Source: an uncultured Butyrivibrio sp.
GTDB taxonomy: Bacteria > Bacillota > Clostridia > Lachnospirales > Lachnospiraceae
Length of the DNA stretch: 13,756 nucleotides
NCBI RefSeq assembly: GCF_947169445.1
Contig: NZ_CAMVPU010000072.1
Coordinates: 1-13,756, forward strand
Direction of reading: 5' to 3'
Of this stretch, positions 1-5,925 are shown one piece after another (the first letter of the stretch is position 1; each line of letters starts with the position of its first letter). Below the pieces are notes generated by a model, which did no database searches, was not told where the DNA came from, and saw only the letters and a program-made list of their open reading frames with translations. The translations under genes were made by a program, and so were the position numbers.

Positions 1-48
1 CTTCTACAAGGTGGAAATTAGTTTTACAAAGTGGAATTAACTTTTACA
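1..48 (-). mobile_element. Probable terminus of an IS21-family element, running off the left edge
   Basis: Read on the minus strand, a 20-bp unit starting TGTAAAA repeats with exact period: unit one at 48-29, unit two at 28-9, and the start of a third (TGTAGAAG) at 8-1. The two full units match at 16 of 20 positions and share TGTAAAA and TTCCAC. Multiple short terminal repeats and a terminal TG dinucleotide are known for IS21-family elements (istA/istB), and AT-rich repeats containing TTCCAC recall their ends in Firmicutes. The outer boundary would be at 48, with the element body to the left of the window. No transposase gene is visible here, so the family assignment rests on the repeat pattern alone. 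Confidence 0.55.
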
Positions 49-332
49 ATTGACCCCTTGATCTTATCCATGGCATCTACGAATACCAGAATCTCAGCCA
101 CAACCTCATATAGTTCAGGTGGGATCATCTCCCCTATTTCCAGCCTTGAAAGTGTGTCAGCCAGCTTATCATCCTCATGGACAGGGATCTTGTTTTCCTT
201 AGCCTGTTCTATTATTTTCTCTGCAAGAGCTCCTTTACCTGAAGCTATTACCTTAGGAGCACCATCTTCCCCCGGGTCATATCCAAGGGCAACCGCAGTC
301 TTAACTTTTTCTTTTTGTTTACTATCCGCCAT
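24..332 (-). CDS. ylqH: FlhB C-terminal-domain-like protein (YlqH type), C-terminus replaced by IS-like sequence
   Basis: The 102-residue protein matches the cytoplasmic C-terminal domain of the flagellar/type III export switch protein FlhB/YscU: TAVALGYDP, then APKVIASGKGALAEKI, NKIPVHEDDKLADTLSRLEIGEMIPPELYEVVAEIL. It has no membrane segments. The stretch EKVKTAVALGYD aligns with the FlhB stretch containing NPTH followed by YAVAL, and the autocleavage Asn-Pro-Thr-His is absent. Small stand-alone FlhB-like proteins of this kind are known in Firmicutes (B. subtilis YlqH, also beside rnhB); their function is not established. The ATG at 332 is chosen because GAGGG lies 6 nt upstream; a TTG/ATG start 12-18 nt earlier lacks this site. 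It begins one base after the FliK-like stop. The last seven residues (VKVNSTL) are read from the tandem-repeat DNA, so the native end has probably been lost. Confidence 0.8.
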   Translation of the reverse strand: MADSKQKEKVKTAVALGYDPGEDGAPKVIASGKGALAEKIIEQAKENKIPVHEDDKLADTLSRLEIGEMIPPELYEVVAEILVFVDAMDKIKGSIVKVNSTL

Positions 333-333
333 T

Positions 334-2082
334 TTATGCCCTCGCATCAAAAGAAGCCGTGGAAATAACCGGAGTTTTGGATACCATTAACATCTCATCT
401 ACTGCAGCATTCTCACTATCATCATCAAGGAGCTTAATATTAACCTGCATACTGTAGCCACGCTTATTAAGTCTTTCGTCCAGAATATGAATATTGTCAT
501 TAATTAGATCCAGCACCGTATCATCAGCAACATAAAAGTTGGTTGTAACCTTAGTATCAAGGAGCTTAACAAAGACATCTACAGGGCCAAGATTCTCCAT
601 ATCAAGATGCAATACTGCGCTAACTGAGCCATCTTCGCTTAATTTCTTGTTCTTATTCCTATAGACGTAAAGATCTCCGTTGGCATTTTGCCCCTGCATC
701 TGAAGAGGAAGCTGAATATACTGGAACATCTGATTAAGTTGATTCATAAAATCAAGATTATTACTAAGATTATTGGCAGAATGTGCTATCTTCGACTCGG
801 CCCCAAAGGTGTTGTTTACTGCTTCTGCAAGAGCCTTGGCCTGAGTGCCGAGTCTTTGATATAATTTATCAACGTTTTCCTTATTCTCAACTTCGTCCGG
901 TTTTAACAGCCAGGCAGACTTTATATTTTCCTTTAGTAATTTTCCAAAATCATCTGAAGAAAAAAGCTTTTTCCAGGATGCAGCCTCCACCGGATCAGAA
1001 AGATTGGCGTTTGAAAATGCATCTGATAATTCCTTAAAAAGCTGTTTTTGAGCATTAAGATCAAGACTATTACCATTTTTTATCTGATCAATAGTCTTTT
1101 CAGAAATATTAACATTACTTAAACTGTTAGCAAAATCACTTGAAAACTTAAAGTTTCCCTTATCCTGCAAGTTCTGGTTTTTTCCATCGGCAGTCTCTTT
1201 TGAAATAGCGCCCTCTAGGGCTTTCTCAGCATCAGCTCCAGCTTCGGGAGATAAAAGATTCTTAGCACCAGGCTCAGATGGCTCTTGCGTCAGTTCCAAC
1301 GCCTCGCTATTAATGAGTCCTTCCTGTCCCTGAACAGAATTTTCTACTAAAGCGTTTTGGTTACCAGATATTTCTTTTGACTGTAGGCTGTAAGCTCCAT
1401 CTCCATTTCCAAAAATCGAAAGCATTTGCCCATAAAAATCAAGAGCCTTAGAAGTGTTGCCGCTTTCCATGAGCTGTTTAAAAGCATCCGGAAGTTCATC
1501 CACAATATCAGCCATATCACTTAAAACCTGATGCTCATAGTTTTTGTAATTGGTATATTGCTCTATATTATTTTCATTAATTGGAATTCCAAGACTCTTC
1601 ATTTCAACAAGTGTAGAAATGCTTGTATCAGAATAGGTATTAACGTTTTTGCTCATTTCATAAAGAGATGCCTTATCGATTGGCAGACCTGCCTGCATCA
1701 TCTCTTTTACCATCTGGACAGAATCATTTATAACCTCAAGCCCTGCAGCCTGCAGAGCCCGAAGTGTACTCTGATCAATAGAAGTATTCTCCAAAAGAGG
1801 AGTAATCGAAACCTGGCCACTGCTGCTTCCCCTGACTGCAAAGCTCAAAACCTGACCTTCTCTTAGCCCCATTCCATCGGACAATTTAGCGGAAATAGTG
1901 GCATTTCCTATATCGATATTAGCAACCTTACCGCCATCAGCATCAGTAATAGAAACGACTCTTCCACTTAGAGTAGAGCCGTTTTTTATTTCCACAGGAG
2001 ATTGACTTACCTTGGCAGTATTATCATTTCCCTGAAGAATAACCTTATTAGCTGATTGTGAAATGCCGGTTATATTGCTCAT
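334..2082 (-). CDS. FliK-like (flagellar hook-length control C-terminal domain) protein, YlqG-like position
   Basis: 582 residues, no signal peptide or membrane segment. Residues about 35-97 form a beta-rich module (GSTLSGRVVSITDADGG, later LREGQVLSFAVRG) like the N-terminal modules of large Firmicutes FliK-like proteins. Residues 107-178 hold three related helical units with Gly-Leu/Ile-x-Ile turns at 114, 132 and 165. Residues about 230-450 are a variable linker rich in Asn, Ser, Gln and Glu. Residues about 455-550 (IQLPLQMQGQNANGDLYVYR, then VLHLDMENLGPVDVFVKL) match the Flg_hook/FliK C-terminal domain, whose usual partner is the FlhB C-terminal domain; an FlhB-like domain is encoded immediately downstream. 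The ATG overlaps the rnhB stop by 4 nt (ATGA). No other flagellar gene is in the window. The domain call is reasonably secure; the cellular role is unknown. Confidence 0.75.
   Translation of the reverse strand: MSNITGISQSANKVILQGNDNTAKVSQSPVEIKNGSTLSGRVVSITDADGGKVANIDIGNATISAKLSDGMGLREGQVLSFAVRGSSSGQVSITPLLENTSIDQSTLRALQAAGLEVINDSVQMVKEMMQAGLPIDKASLYEMSKNVNTYSDTSISTLVEMKSLGIPINENNIEQYTNYKNYEHQVLSDMADIVDELPDAFKQLMESGNTSKALDFYGQMLSIFGNGDGAYSLQSKEISGNQNALVENSVQGQEGLINSEALELTQEPSEPGAKNLLSPEAGADAEKALEGAISKETADGKNQNLQDKGNFKFSSDFANSLSNVNISEKTIDQIKNGNSLDLNAQKQLFKELSDAFSNANLSDPVEAASWKKLFSSDDFGKLLKENIKSAWLLKPDEVENKENVDKLYQRLGTQAKALAEAVNNTFGAESKIAHSANNLSNNLDFMNQLNQMFQYIQLPLQMQGQNANGDLYVYRNKNKKLSEDGSVSAVLHLDMENLGPVDVFVKLLDTKVTTNFYVADDTVLDLINDNIHILDERLNKRGYSMQVNIKLLDDDSENAAVDEMLMVSKTPVISTASFDARA
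339..343 (-). promoter_or_regulatory. Ribosome binding site fixing the ylqH-like start
   Basis: GAGGG on the minus strand lies 6 nt upstream of the ATG at 332 and inside the last codons of the FliK-like gene, so translation of the two is probably coupled. It favours the start at 332 over the in-frame TTG at 350 and ATG at 347. Confidence 0.6.
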
Positions 2083-2840
2083 ACAAAATTACCTATAAAA
2101 GATCTGCGATGTATCGGGCAAGGACCATATTTCTTAAGAGCCTCGATATGTTCAGCACTGCCATAGCCTTTATTGGAATCAAAGCCATACTGAGGATATT
2201 CCCTGGCATATTCCTTCATGATCCTGTCCCTTGTAACCTTAGCTATAATACTGGCTGCAGCAATCGAAGCGCTCTTGGCGTCGCCCTTGATAATTGAAAT
2301 CTGCTGATATTCTTCAAGCGAAGGTATGTGAAGAGCATCTATCAAAAGACCTCCGGGCTTAACTGATAAGCTATGAACCGCATCAGTCATAGCCTCTTTT
2401 GTAGCTTCTAAAATATTGATCTCATCAATTCTCTCACAGGTTCTGCTACCGATTCCGACAGCAACAGCCTTTTCCATGATGACATCATAAAGCTCTTCTC
2501 TCTTTTTTTCGGATAATTTCTTAGAATCATTTAGATAAAGAATATCTGTATCAGTAGGAAGTATTACGGCAGCAGCATAAACAGGACCTGCAAGAGGTCC
2601 TCTTCCAACCTCATCGATACCGCAAAGGTACCCAAGGTTTTCATACTGTCTTTCGTACGTTCTCATATCATAGGAACGCTTTATTTCTGCCTGAAGAGCC
2701 TTCAACTTCTTATCAGCTGATTCAACAATCTTATGCACTCCGGCTCTTTCATCACTACTATAGATTTCAATAAAAGAGGCAATCGCTTTTTCATCAACTG
2801 CCTCTTGTAAAATAGATTTAATTTCGGATATTGACTGCAT
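2079..2840 (-). CDS. rnhB: Ribonuclease HII
   Basis: This enzyme cleaves the RNA strand of RNA-DNA hybrids and removes ribonucleotides misincorporated into DNA, in the cytoplasm. With the ATG at 2840 the product is 253 residues. The catalytic core begins at about residue 71 with YLCGIDEVGRGPLAGP (Asp76, Glu77). It continues with LNDSKKLSEKKRE, LLIDAL (Asp168), KGDAKSASIAAASIIAKVTRD (Asp187 probably completes the acidic set) and ends HRRSF. The 70-residue N-terminal extension and total length match Firmicutes RNase HII (about 255 residues). A GTG at 2843 directly precedes the ATG, and either could start; GGGAG lies 6 nt before the GTG and 9 before the ATG. The start overlaps the stop of the upstream signal peptidase gene, suggesting translational coupling. 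Confidence 0.95.
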   Translation of the reverse strand: MQSISEIKSILQEAVDEKAIASFIEIYSSDERAGVHKIVESADKKLKALQAEIKRSYDMRTYERQYENLGYLCGIDEVGRGPLAGPVYAAAVILPTDTDILYLNDSKKLSEKKREELYDVIMEKAVAVGIGSRTCERIDEINILEATKEAMTDAVHSLSVKPGGLLIDALHIPSLEEYQQISIIKGDAKSASIAAASIIAKVTRDRIMKEYAREYPQYGFDSNKGYGSAEHIEALKKYGPCPIHRRSFIGNFV

Positions 2841-3397
2841 CACTTAATACTCCCAAAACTGTCAAAAGGATATACTCTCGCAAAAGCATGGCCTAAAATA
2901 TCTTTTTTCTTGATATTTCCAACAGAAGGATCACGACTATCCATGCTATGGTTACGATTATCACCCATGACAAAATACTCATCCTCCCCAAGCGTCACAC
3001 CATAATATGCAACACCTGGATCCTGAATTATCTCAGCCCCGTAAGCTTCATCAAGCTTAACTCCATCGATAAAAATATTTCCTTCAAGATCGATGTTAAC
3101 AGTCTCCCCAGGAAGTCCGATTACTCTCTTGATAAAGTATTCGTCATTCCCATATTTATACGGAAAAACAATAATATCAAACCTGTTAACATCACCAAAT
3201 CTATAGGTGAACTTCTCTATCAAAAGAGAATCACTATCATTCAAAGTGGGAACCATTGAAGTTCCGCTAACTTCGGTCCTCTGCATTACAAAAGTAATAA
3301 ATAAAAAGACAAGTAATAGCGTAACCCCCACATAAACAACAGTGCTAAGTAATTCCTTTAAAACGTTTTTCATCCCCTCATCAAACTCTTTGTTCAT
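2840..3397 (-). CDS. lepB: Signal peptidase I (second of two copies)
   Basis: 185-residue type I signal peptidase that removes signal peptides from exported preproteins at the outer face of the membrane. One N-terminal membrane segment spans about 17-38 (LSTVVYVGVTLLLVFLFITF). The serine-lysine dyad is visible: Ser47 in SGTSMVPT and Lys90 in YFIKRVIGLPGE. The conserved GDNRN box is at 145-149, followed by SMDSRD. Length is typical of Gram-positive short forms. It starts 6 nt after the rbgA stop with only a weak, distant purine stretch upstream (GAAAGG), so coupled translation is likely; a second in-frame ATG 8 codons on has a GAGGG directly abutting it, too close to be favourable. It differs clearly from the other copy at 4299-4892, so this is not a recent duplication. 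Confidence 0.93.
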   Translation of the reverse strand: MNKEFDEGMKNVLKELLSTVVYVGVTLLLVFLFITFVMQRTEVSGTSMVPTLNDSDSLLIEKFTYRFGDVNRFDIIVFPYKYGNDEYFIKRVIGLPGETVNIDLEGNIFIDGVKLDEAYGAEIIQDPGVAYYGVTLGEDEYFVMGDNRNHSMDSRDPSVGNIKKKDILGHAFARVYPFDSFGSIK

Positions 3398-3403
3398 AAA
3401 GCA

Positions 3404-4276
3404 TTATGGCCTTTCTAAAGAAATTTTACCCAAACGACCATTCCTGAAATCATCAATTAGCAGTGCAGCAGCTCTGTCATAATCAGGCGCAGCCCCCTGT
3501 TTAAAGCATTTTCTGTTAATTGCTATGGCCGAAAAGACAGCACTAGCATGAGTAGCATACTGCTCTTCCTCAAGTTCGCTAATCTGCTCCTTAGTAATAT
3601 TATACTTCTCATTTATAGCATTTGGATAGCTCTGTTCAAGAATTTTGATAAGCTGACAGGCAAGCTCAGTTGTATCAAGGTTCTCATCATTCATCGAACC
3701 AATCAGAGCAATATGAAGTCCCACCTCTTCATCCTCAAATTTAGGCCAAAGAATACCTGGAGTATCTAAAAGCTGCATATTCTTGCCAAGGGCGATCCAT
3801 TGTTTTCCCTTAGTCACACCGGGCTTATTTCCGGTCTTTGCAGAGGCTTTACCAGCGAGTTTATTGATGAATGTGGATTTTCCTACATTGGGAATTCCAG
3901 CCACCATTGCTCTTATAGGCCTTCCTACTATGCCTCGTTTTTTATCCTTTTCTATCTTCTCGGCACAGGCATTCTGAACCATATCTTTAACTTTGCCGGC
4001 TTCATTTCCTGTCTTGGAGTTCATCTCCATTACAAAAAAGCCCTGTTTCTGATAAAAATCACGCCATTCCTTTGTAACTTTAGGATCCGCAAGATCTGCT
4101 TTATTCAAAATGATCAGCCTGTATTTATTCTTACCAAGTTCGTCAATATCTGGATTTCTGGAAGCTGCGGGAATCCTTGCATCAGTTAGCTCAATAATAA
4201 TATCAATAAGCTTGATATTATCCTGCATCATTCTGACAGCTTTTGTCATATGTCCCGGATACCATTGATAATTCAT
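3404..4276 (-). CDS. rbgA: Ribosome biogenesis GTPase RbgA (YlqF)
   Basis: 290-residue circularly permuted GTPase that acts late in 50S subunit assembly. The order of G motifs shows the permutation: G4 NKAD at 58-61 comes first, then G1 GIPNVGKST at 127-135, a G2 threonine around 155 (KPGVTKG), and G3 DTPG at 171-174. The N-terminus (QWYPGHMTKA) is the family signature. The C-terminal half is helical and ends in LLIDDFRNGRLGKISLE, as expected for RbgA. GGTGA lies 5 nt upstream of the ATG at 4276. It sits between two signal peptidase genes, 22 nt after one and 6 nt before the other. In B. subtilis rbgA lies directly between rplS and rnhB, so the context supports the call. Confidence 0.95.
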   Translation of the reverse strand: MNYQWYPGHMTKAVRMMQDNIKLIDIIIELTDARIPAASRNPDIDELGKNKYRLIILNKADLADPKVTKEWRDFYQKQGFFVMEMNSKTGNEAGKVKDMVQNACAEKIEKDKKRGIVGRPIRAMVAGIPNVGKSTFINKLAGKASAKTGNKPGVTKGKQWIALGKNMQLLDTPGILWPKFEDEEVGLHIALIGSMNDENLDTTELACQLIKILEQSYPNAINEKYNITKEQISELEEEQYATHASAVFSAIAINRKCFKQGAAPDYDRAAALLIDDFRNGRLGKISLERP

Positions 4277-4298
4277 CTAATCACCATTTTCCTTTTAA

Positions 4299-4892
4299 TC
4301 AATTAATGATCAGTCCACCACTATGTTCACTGTTACCCAGATTAAACCAGGCTTTACCGATCATCATATTCATAGTTACAATGCCGATATTGGCACTTCG
4401 AGAATCCTCACTGCTATTGCGGTTATCCCCAAGTACAAAGTACTCTCCGCTTTTTAGCTTGATCTCATTAGAAGCAATACCTGCATCTTCCATTTTATCA
4501 TATTTATCCTGATCATCAGTCACAACACTGCCATTAATATAAAGCAGTCCGTCAATAATCTGGACCTTATCTCCGGGAGTTGCTACAACTCTCTTAACAT
4601 AATAATGAGAATTAGCATTACCATTAGGTAAAAAAACTACAATATCGCCATTTGAAGGTCCAAATATCTTAAATATGATCCTGTTGACCAGCATAGTCTG
4701 CCCATTATAGGCTGTAGGCTCCATAGAATCTCCGATAACTCTTACCTGAAAGCCAAATGCAAATACCATCATGAATGCAATAAATACAGCCAAAATTGTT
4801 ATGTATAGCCAGGACATTACTTCTTTTATAAGCTTTGGAGTAATTATTTTCTTTTTCTGATGAAATGTTAATGTATTCTTCTTGCGTCGCAT
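4299..4892 (-). CDS. lepB: Signal peptidase I (first of two copies)
   Basis: 197-residue type I signal peptidase when started at the ATG at 4892, which has GGGAG 6 nt upstream; an in-frame ATG at 4907 has no such site. A strongly basic N-terminus (RRKK, then HQKKK) precedes one membrane segment at about 27-47, giving N-in topology with the catalytic domain outside. The catalytic Ser56 lies in GDSMEPT, Lys100 in YYVKRVVATPGD, and the GDNRN box at 155-159 is followed by SSEDSR. The insertion around 119-145 (INGSVVTDDQDKYDK) is typical of family variation. It comes after the rplS terminator, so it is transcribed by read-through or from an unrecognised promoter. With the copy at 2840-3397 it flanks rbgA. 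Confidence 0.93.
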   Translation of the reverse strand: MRRKKNTLTFHQKKKIITPKLIKEVMSWLYITILAVFIAFMMVFAFGFQVRVIGDSMEPTAYNGQTMLVNRIIFKIFGPSNGDIVVFLPNGNANSHYYVKRVVATPGDKVQIIDGLLYINGSVVTDDQDKYDKMEDAGIASNEIKLKSGEYFVLGDNRNSSEDSRSANIGIVTMNMMIGKAWFNLGNSEHSGGLIIN

Positions 4893-4898
4893 AATAAA

Positions 4899-4903
4899 CT
4901 CCC
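4899..4903 (-). promoter_or_regulatory. Ribosome binding site fixing the lepB start
   Basis: GGGAG on the minus strand lies 6 nt upstream of the ATG at 4892. It is the reason for preferring that start to the ATG at 4907, which lies within a short palindrome and has no purine-rich site before it. Confidence 0.6.
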
Positions 4904-4927
4904 GCATTATTTAATGCAAATAGATAG

Positions 4928-4964
4928 CAAAAGAGGCAATTACTATAAAATAGTAACTGCCTCT
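4928..4964 (-). terminator. Intrinsic terminator after rplS
   Basis: On the minus strand AGAGGCA pairs with TGCCTCT (7 bp); after one mismatch TTACTA pairs with TAGTAA (6 bp), around a 5-nt loop. The hairpin begins about 10 nt after the rplS stop and is followed by TTTTGC. The stem is strong but the T-tract is only four long, so partial termination with read-through into lepB and rbgA is plausible. Confidence 0.75.
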
Positions 4965-4974
4965 AATCAACAAA

Positions 4975-5325
4975 TTATCTGGTAACAAGTTCCTTAACCT
5001 TAGCCTTCTTACCTGTAAGACCCTTAAGGTAGTTAAGCTTAGCTCTTCTAACCTTACCTCTTCTAACAACCTCAACCTTCTCAACGATAGGTGAGTGAAG
5101 TGGCCATGTCTTCTCAACGCCAACACCATAAGACTCTTTTCTTACTGTGAAGGTTGTACGGTTGCTACCGCCCTGAATCTTCTTAACAGTTCCCTCGAAA
5201 ACCTGTACTCTCTCACGGTTTCCTTCCTTGATCTTAGCGTGTACTCTTACAGTATCACCAGTGTTGAACTGAGGCGCATTAGCGTTCAGCTGCTCTTTCT
5301 CGAGCTCTTCGATAATTGTACTCAT
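4975..5325 (-). CDS. rplS: 50S ribosomal protein L19
   Basis: 116-residue L19, the full family length (about 115). L19 sits at the 30S-50S interface near the aminoacyl-tRNA site. Diagnostic stretches are PQFNTGDTVRVHAKIKEGNRERVQVFEGTV, the basic middle NRTTFTVRKESYGVGVEKTWPLHSP and the C-terminal RRGKVRRAKLNYLKGL. AGGAGAAAAGAT immediately precedes the ATG. Unlike the arrangement in E. coli, it is not directly downstream of trmD/rimM: a nucleoside salvage block lies between. It has its own promoter, a leader of roughly 110 nt and a following hairpin terminator. It could therefore be expressed as a single-gene unit with read-through downstream. Confidence 0.98.
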   Translation of the reverse strand: MSTIIEELEKEQLNANAPQFNTGDTVRVHAKIKEGNRERVQVFEGTVKKIQGGSNRTTFTVRKESYGVGVEKTWPLHSPIVEKVEVVRRGKVRRAKLNYLKGLTGKKAKVKELVTR

Positions 5326-5440
5326 ATCTTTTCTCCTATTCTATGGACGTTCTTATCATGAACTGGGTTAAAATAGCGATCATATCAAGGTTCTGATTGA
5401 TCGAAAGTCATAACAGAGGACCGTCTGATTGTCACAACGT
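5326..5440 (-). promoter_or_regulatory. Structured 5' leader of rplS (candidate L19 leader)
   Basis: Between the inferred transcription start and the rplS ATG lie about 113 nt. On the minus strand CGATCA (5403-5398) pairs with TGATCG (5382-5377), and inside it ATCA pairs with TGAT with one bulged A, around a 6-nt loop: roughly ten pairs. A weaker GTTC/GAAC hairpin lies nearer the gene. An L19 leader RNA family that may autoregulate rplS is known in Firmicutes. I cannot fold or align this to that family, so identity is inferred from position and structure only. Confidence 0.45.
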
Positions 5441-5445
5441 ACTAT

Positions 5446-5475
5446 AATATACCATACAATAATCAAATAAGTCAA
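5446..5475 (-). promoter_or_regulatory. Housekeeping sigma promoter for rplS
   Basis: On the minus strand TTGACT (5475-5470, 5 of 6 to consensus) is followed after 18 bp by TATATT (5451-5446, 5 of 6). It lies just beyond the cytidine deaminase stop and upstream of rplS. The inferred start is near 5439. It allows rplS to be transcribed independently of the nucleoside block. Confidence 0.7.
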
Positions 5476-5499
5476 GAAAAAATCTATAAAGAGCCTATA

Positions 5500-5922
5500 T
5501 TATCCAAGAAGATCCTTAGGTCCAAATCTGTCAGGCAGTATTTCAGGTAATGAGTAAAGTTTATACTTATCAACTGATTTAGCACATATTACAGTAAAAT
5601 CATCTCGGCAGAACTCACTCATAACCTGTCTGCAAACACCGCATGGAGGACAATAATCAAGTTCCTTAGCTCCATCCGGTCCGCCTACAATAGCGATTGC
5701 CTTAAACTCTTTAACTCCCTCACTTACTGCCTTGAAGAAAGCTGTTCTCTCAGCACAGTTAGATGGAGTAAAGGATGCATTTTCAATATTACATCCTGTA
5801 TAAATTGTTCCATTGGCAGCTAGTATAGCTGCTCCAACGTTATAATGTGAATAAGGAGTATATGAAAAATTCCTCATCTCAAGAGCCTTTTCTATAAGCT
5901 CTTTAATCTGTTCTCCTGACAT
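5500..5922 (-). CDS. cdd: Cytidine deaminase
   Basis: 140-residue homotetrameric-type cytidine deaminase that converts cytidine and deoxycytidine to uridine and deoxyuridine in the cytoplasm. Zinc and catalytic residues are all present: Cys56 and the proton-shuttling Glu58 in NCAERTAF, and Cys94 and Cys97 in PPCGVCRQ. The nucleoside-binding stretch YTPYSHYNVGAAI and GCNIENASF are conserved. Length fits the short form (about 130-140). GAGGTAA precedes the ATG, 3 nt after the stop of the upstream permease, so it is the last gene of the nucleoside uptake unit. With the uridine phosphorylase of the same block it would convert imported cytidine to uracil and ribose-1-phosphate. I see no convincing terminator between it and the rplS promoter. 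Confidence 0.95.
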   Translation of the reverse strand: MSGEQIKELIEKALEMRNFSYTPYSHYNVGAAILAANGTIYTGCNIENASFTPSNCAERTAFFKAVSEGVKEFKAIAIVGGPDGAKELDYCPPCGVCRQVMSEFCRDDFTVICAKSVDKYKLYSLPEILPDRFGPKDLLG

Positions 5923-5925
5923 AAA

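Noticed and set aside
31..390. Plus-strand open frame of 119 codons over the FlhB-like gene
   Set aside because: It is the reverse complement of a well-supported minus-strand gene, has no convincing ribosome binding site and no recognisable domain.
4911..5129. Overlapping minus-strand open frame of 72 codons in another frame of rplS
   Set aside because: Arg/Leu-rich frame-shifted shadow of a ribosomal protein gene, running through the terminator hairpin.
5440..5499. Possible terminator after cytidine deaminase (T-run near 5475-5481)
   Set aside because: The T-run is not preceded by a stem longer than about 4 bp; it belongs to the upstream edge of the rplS promoter.
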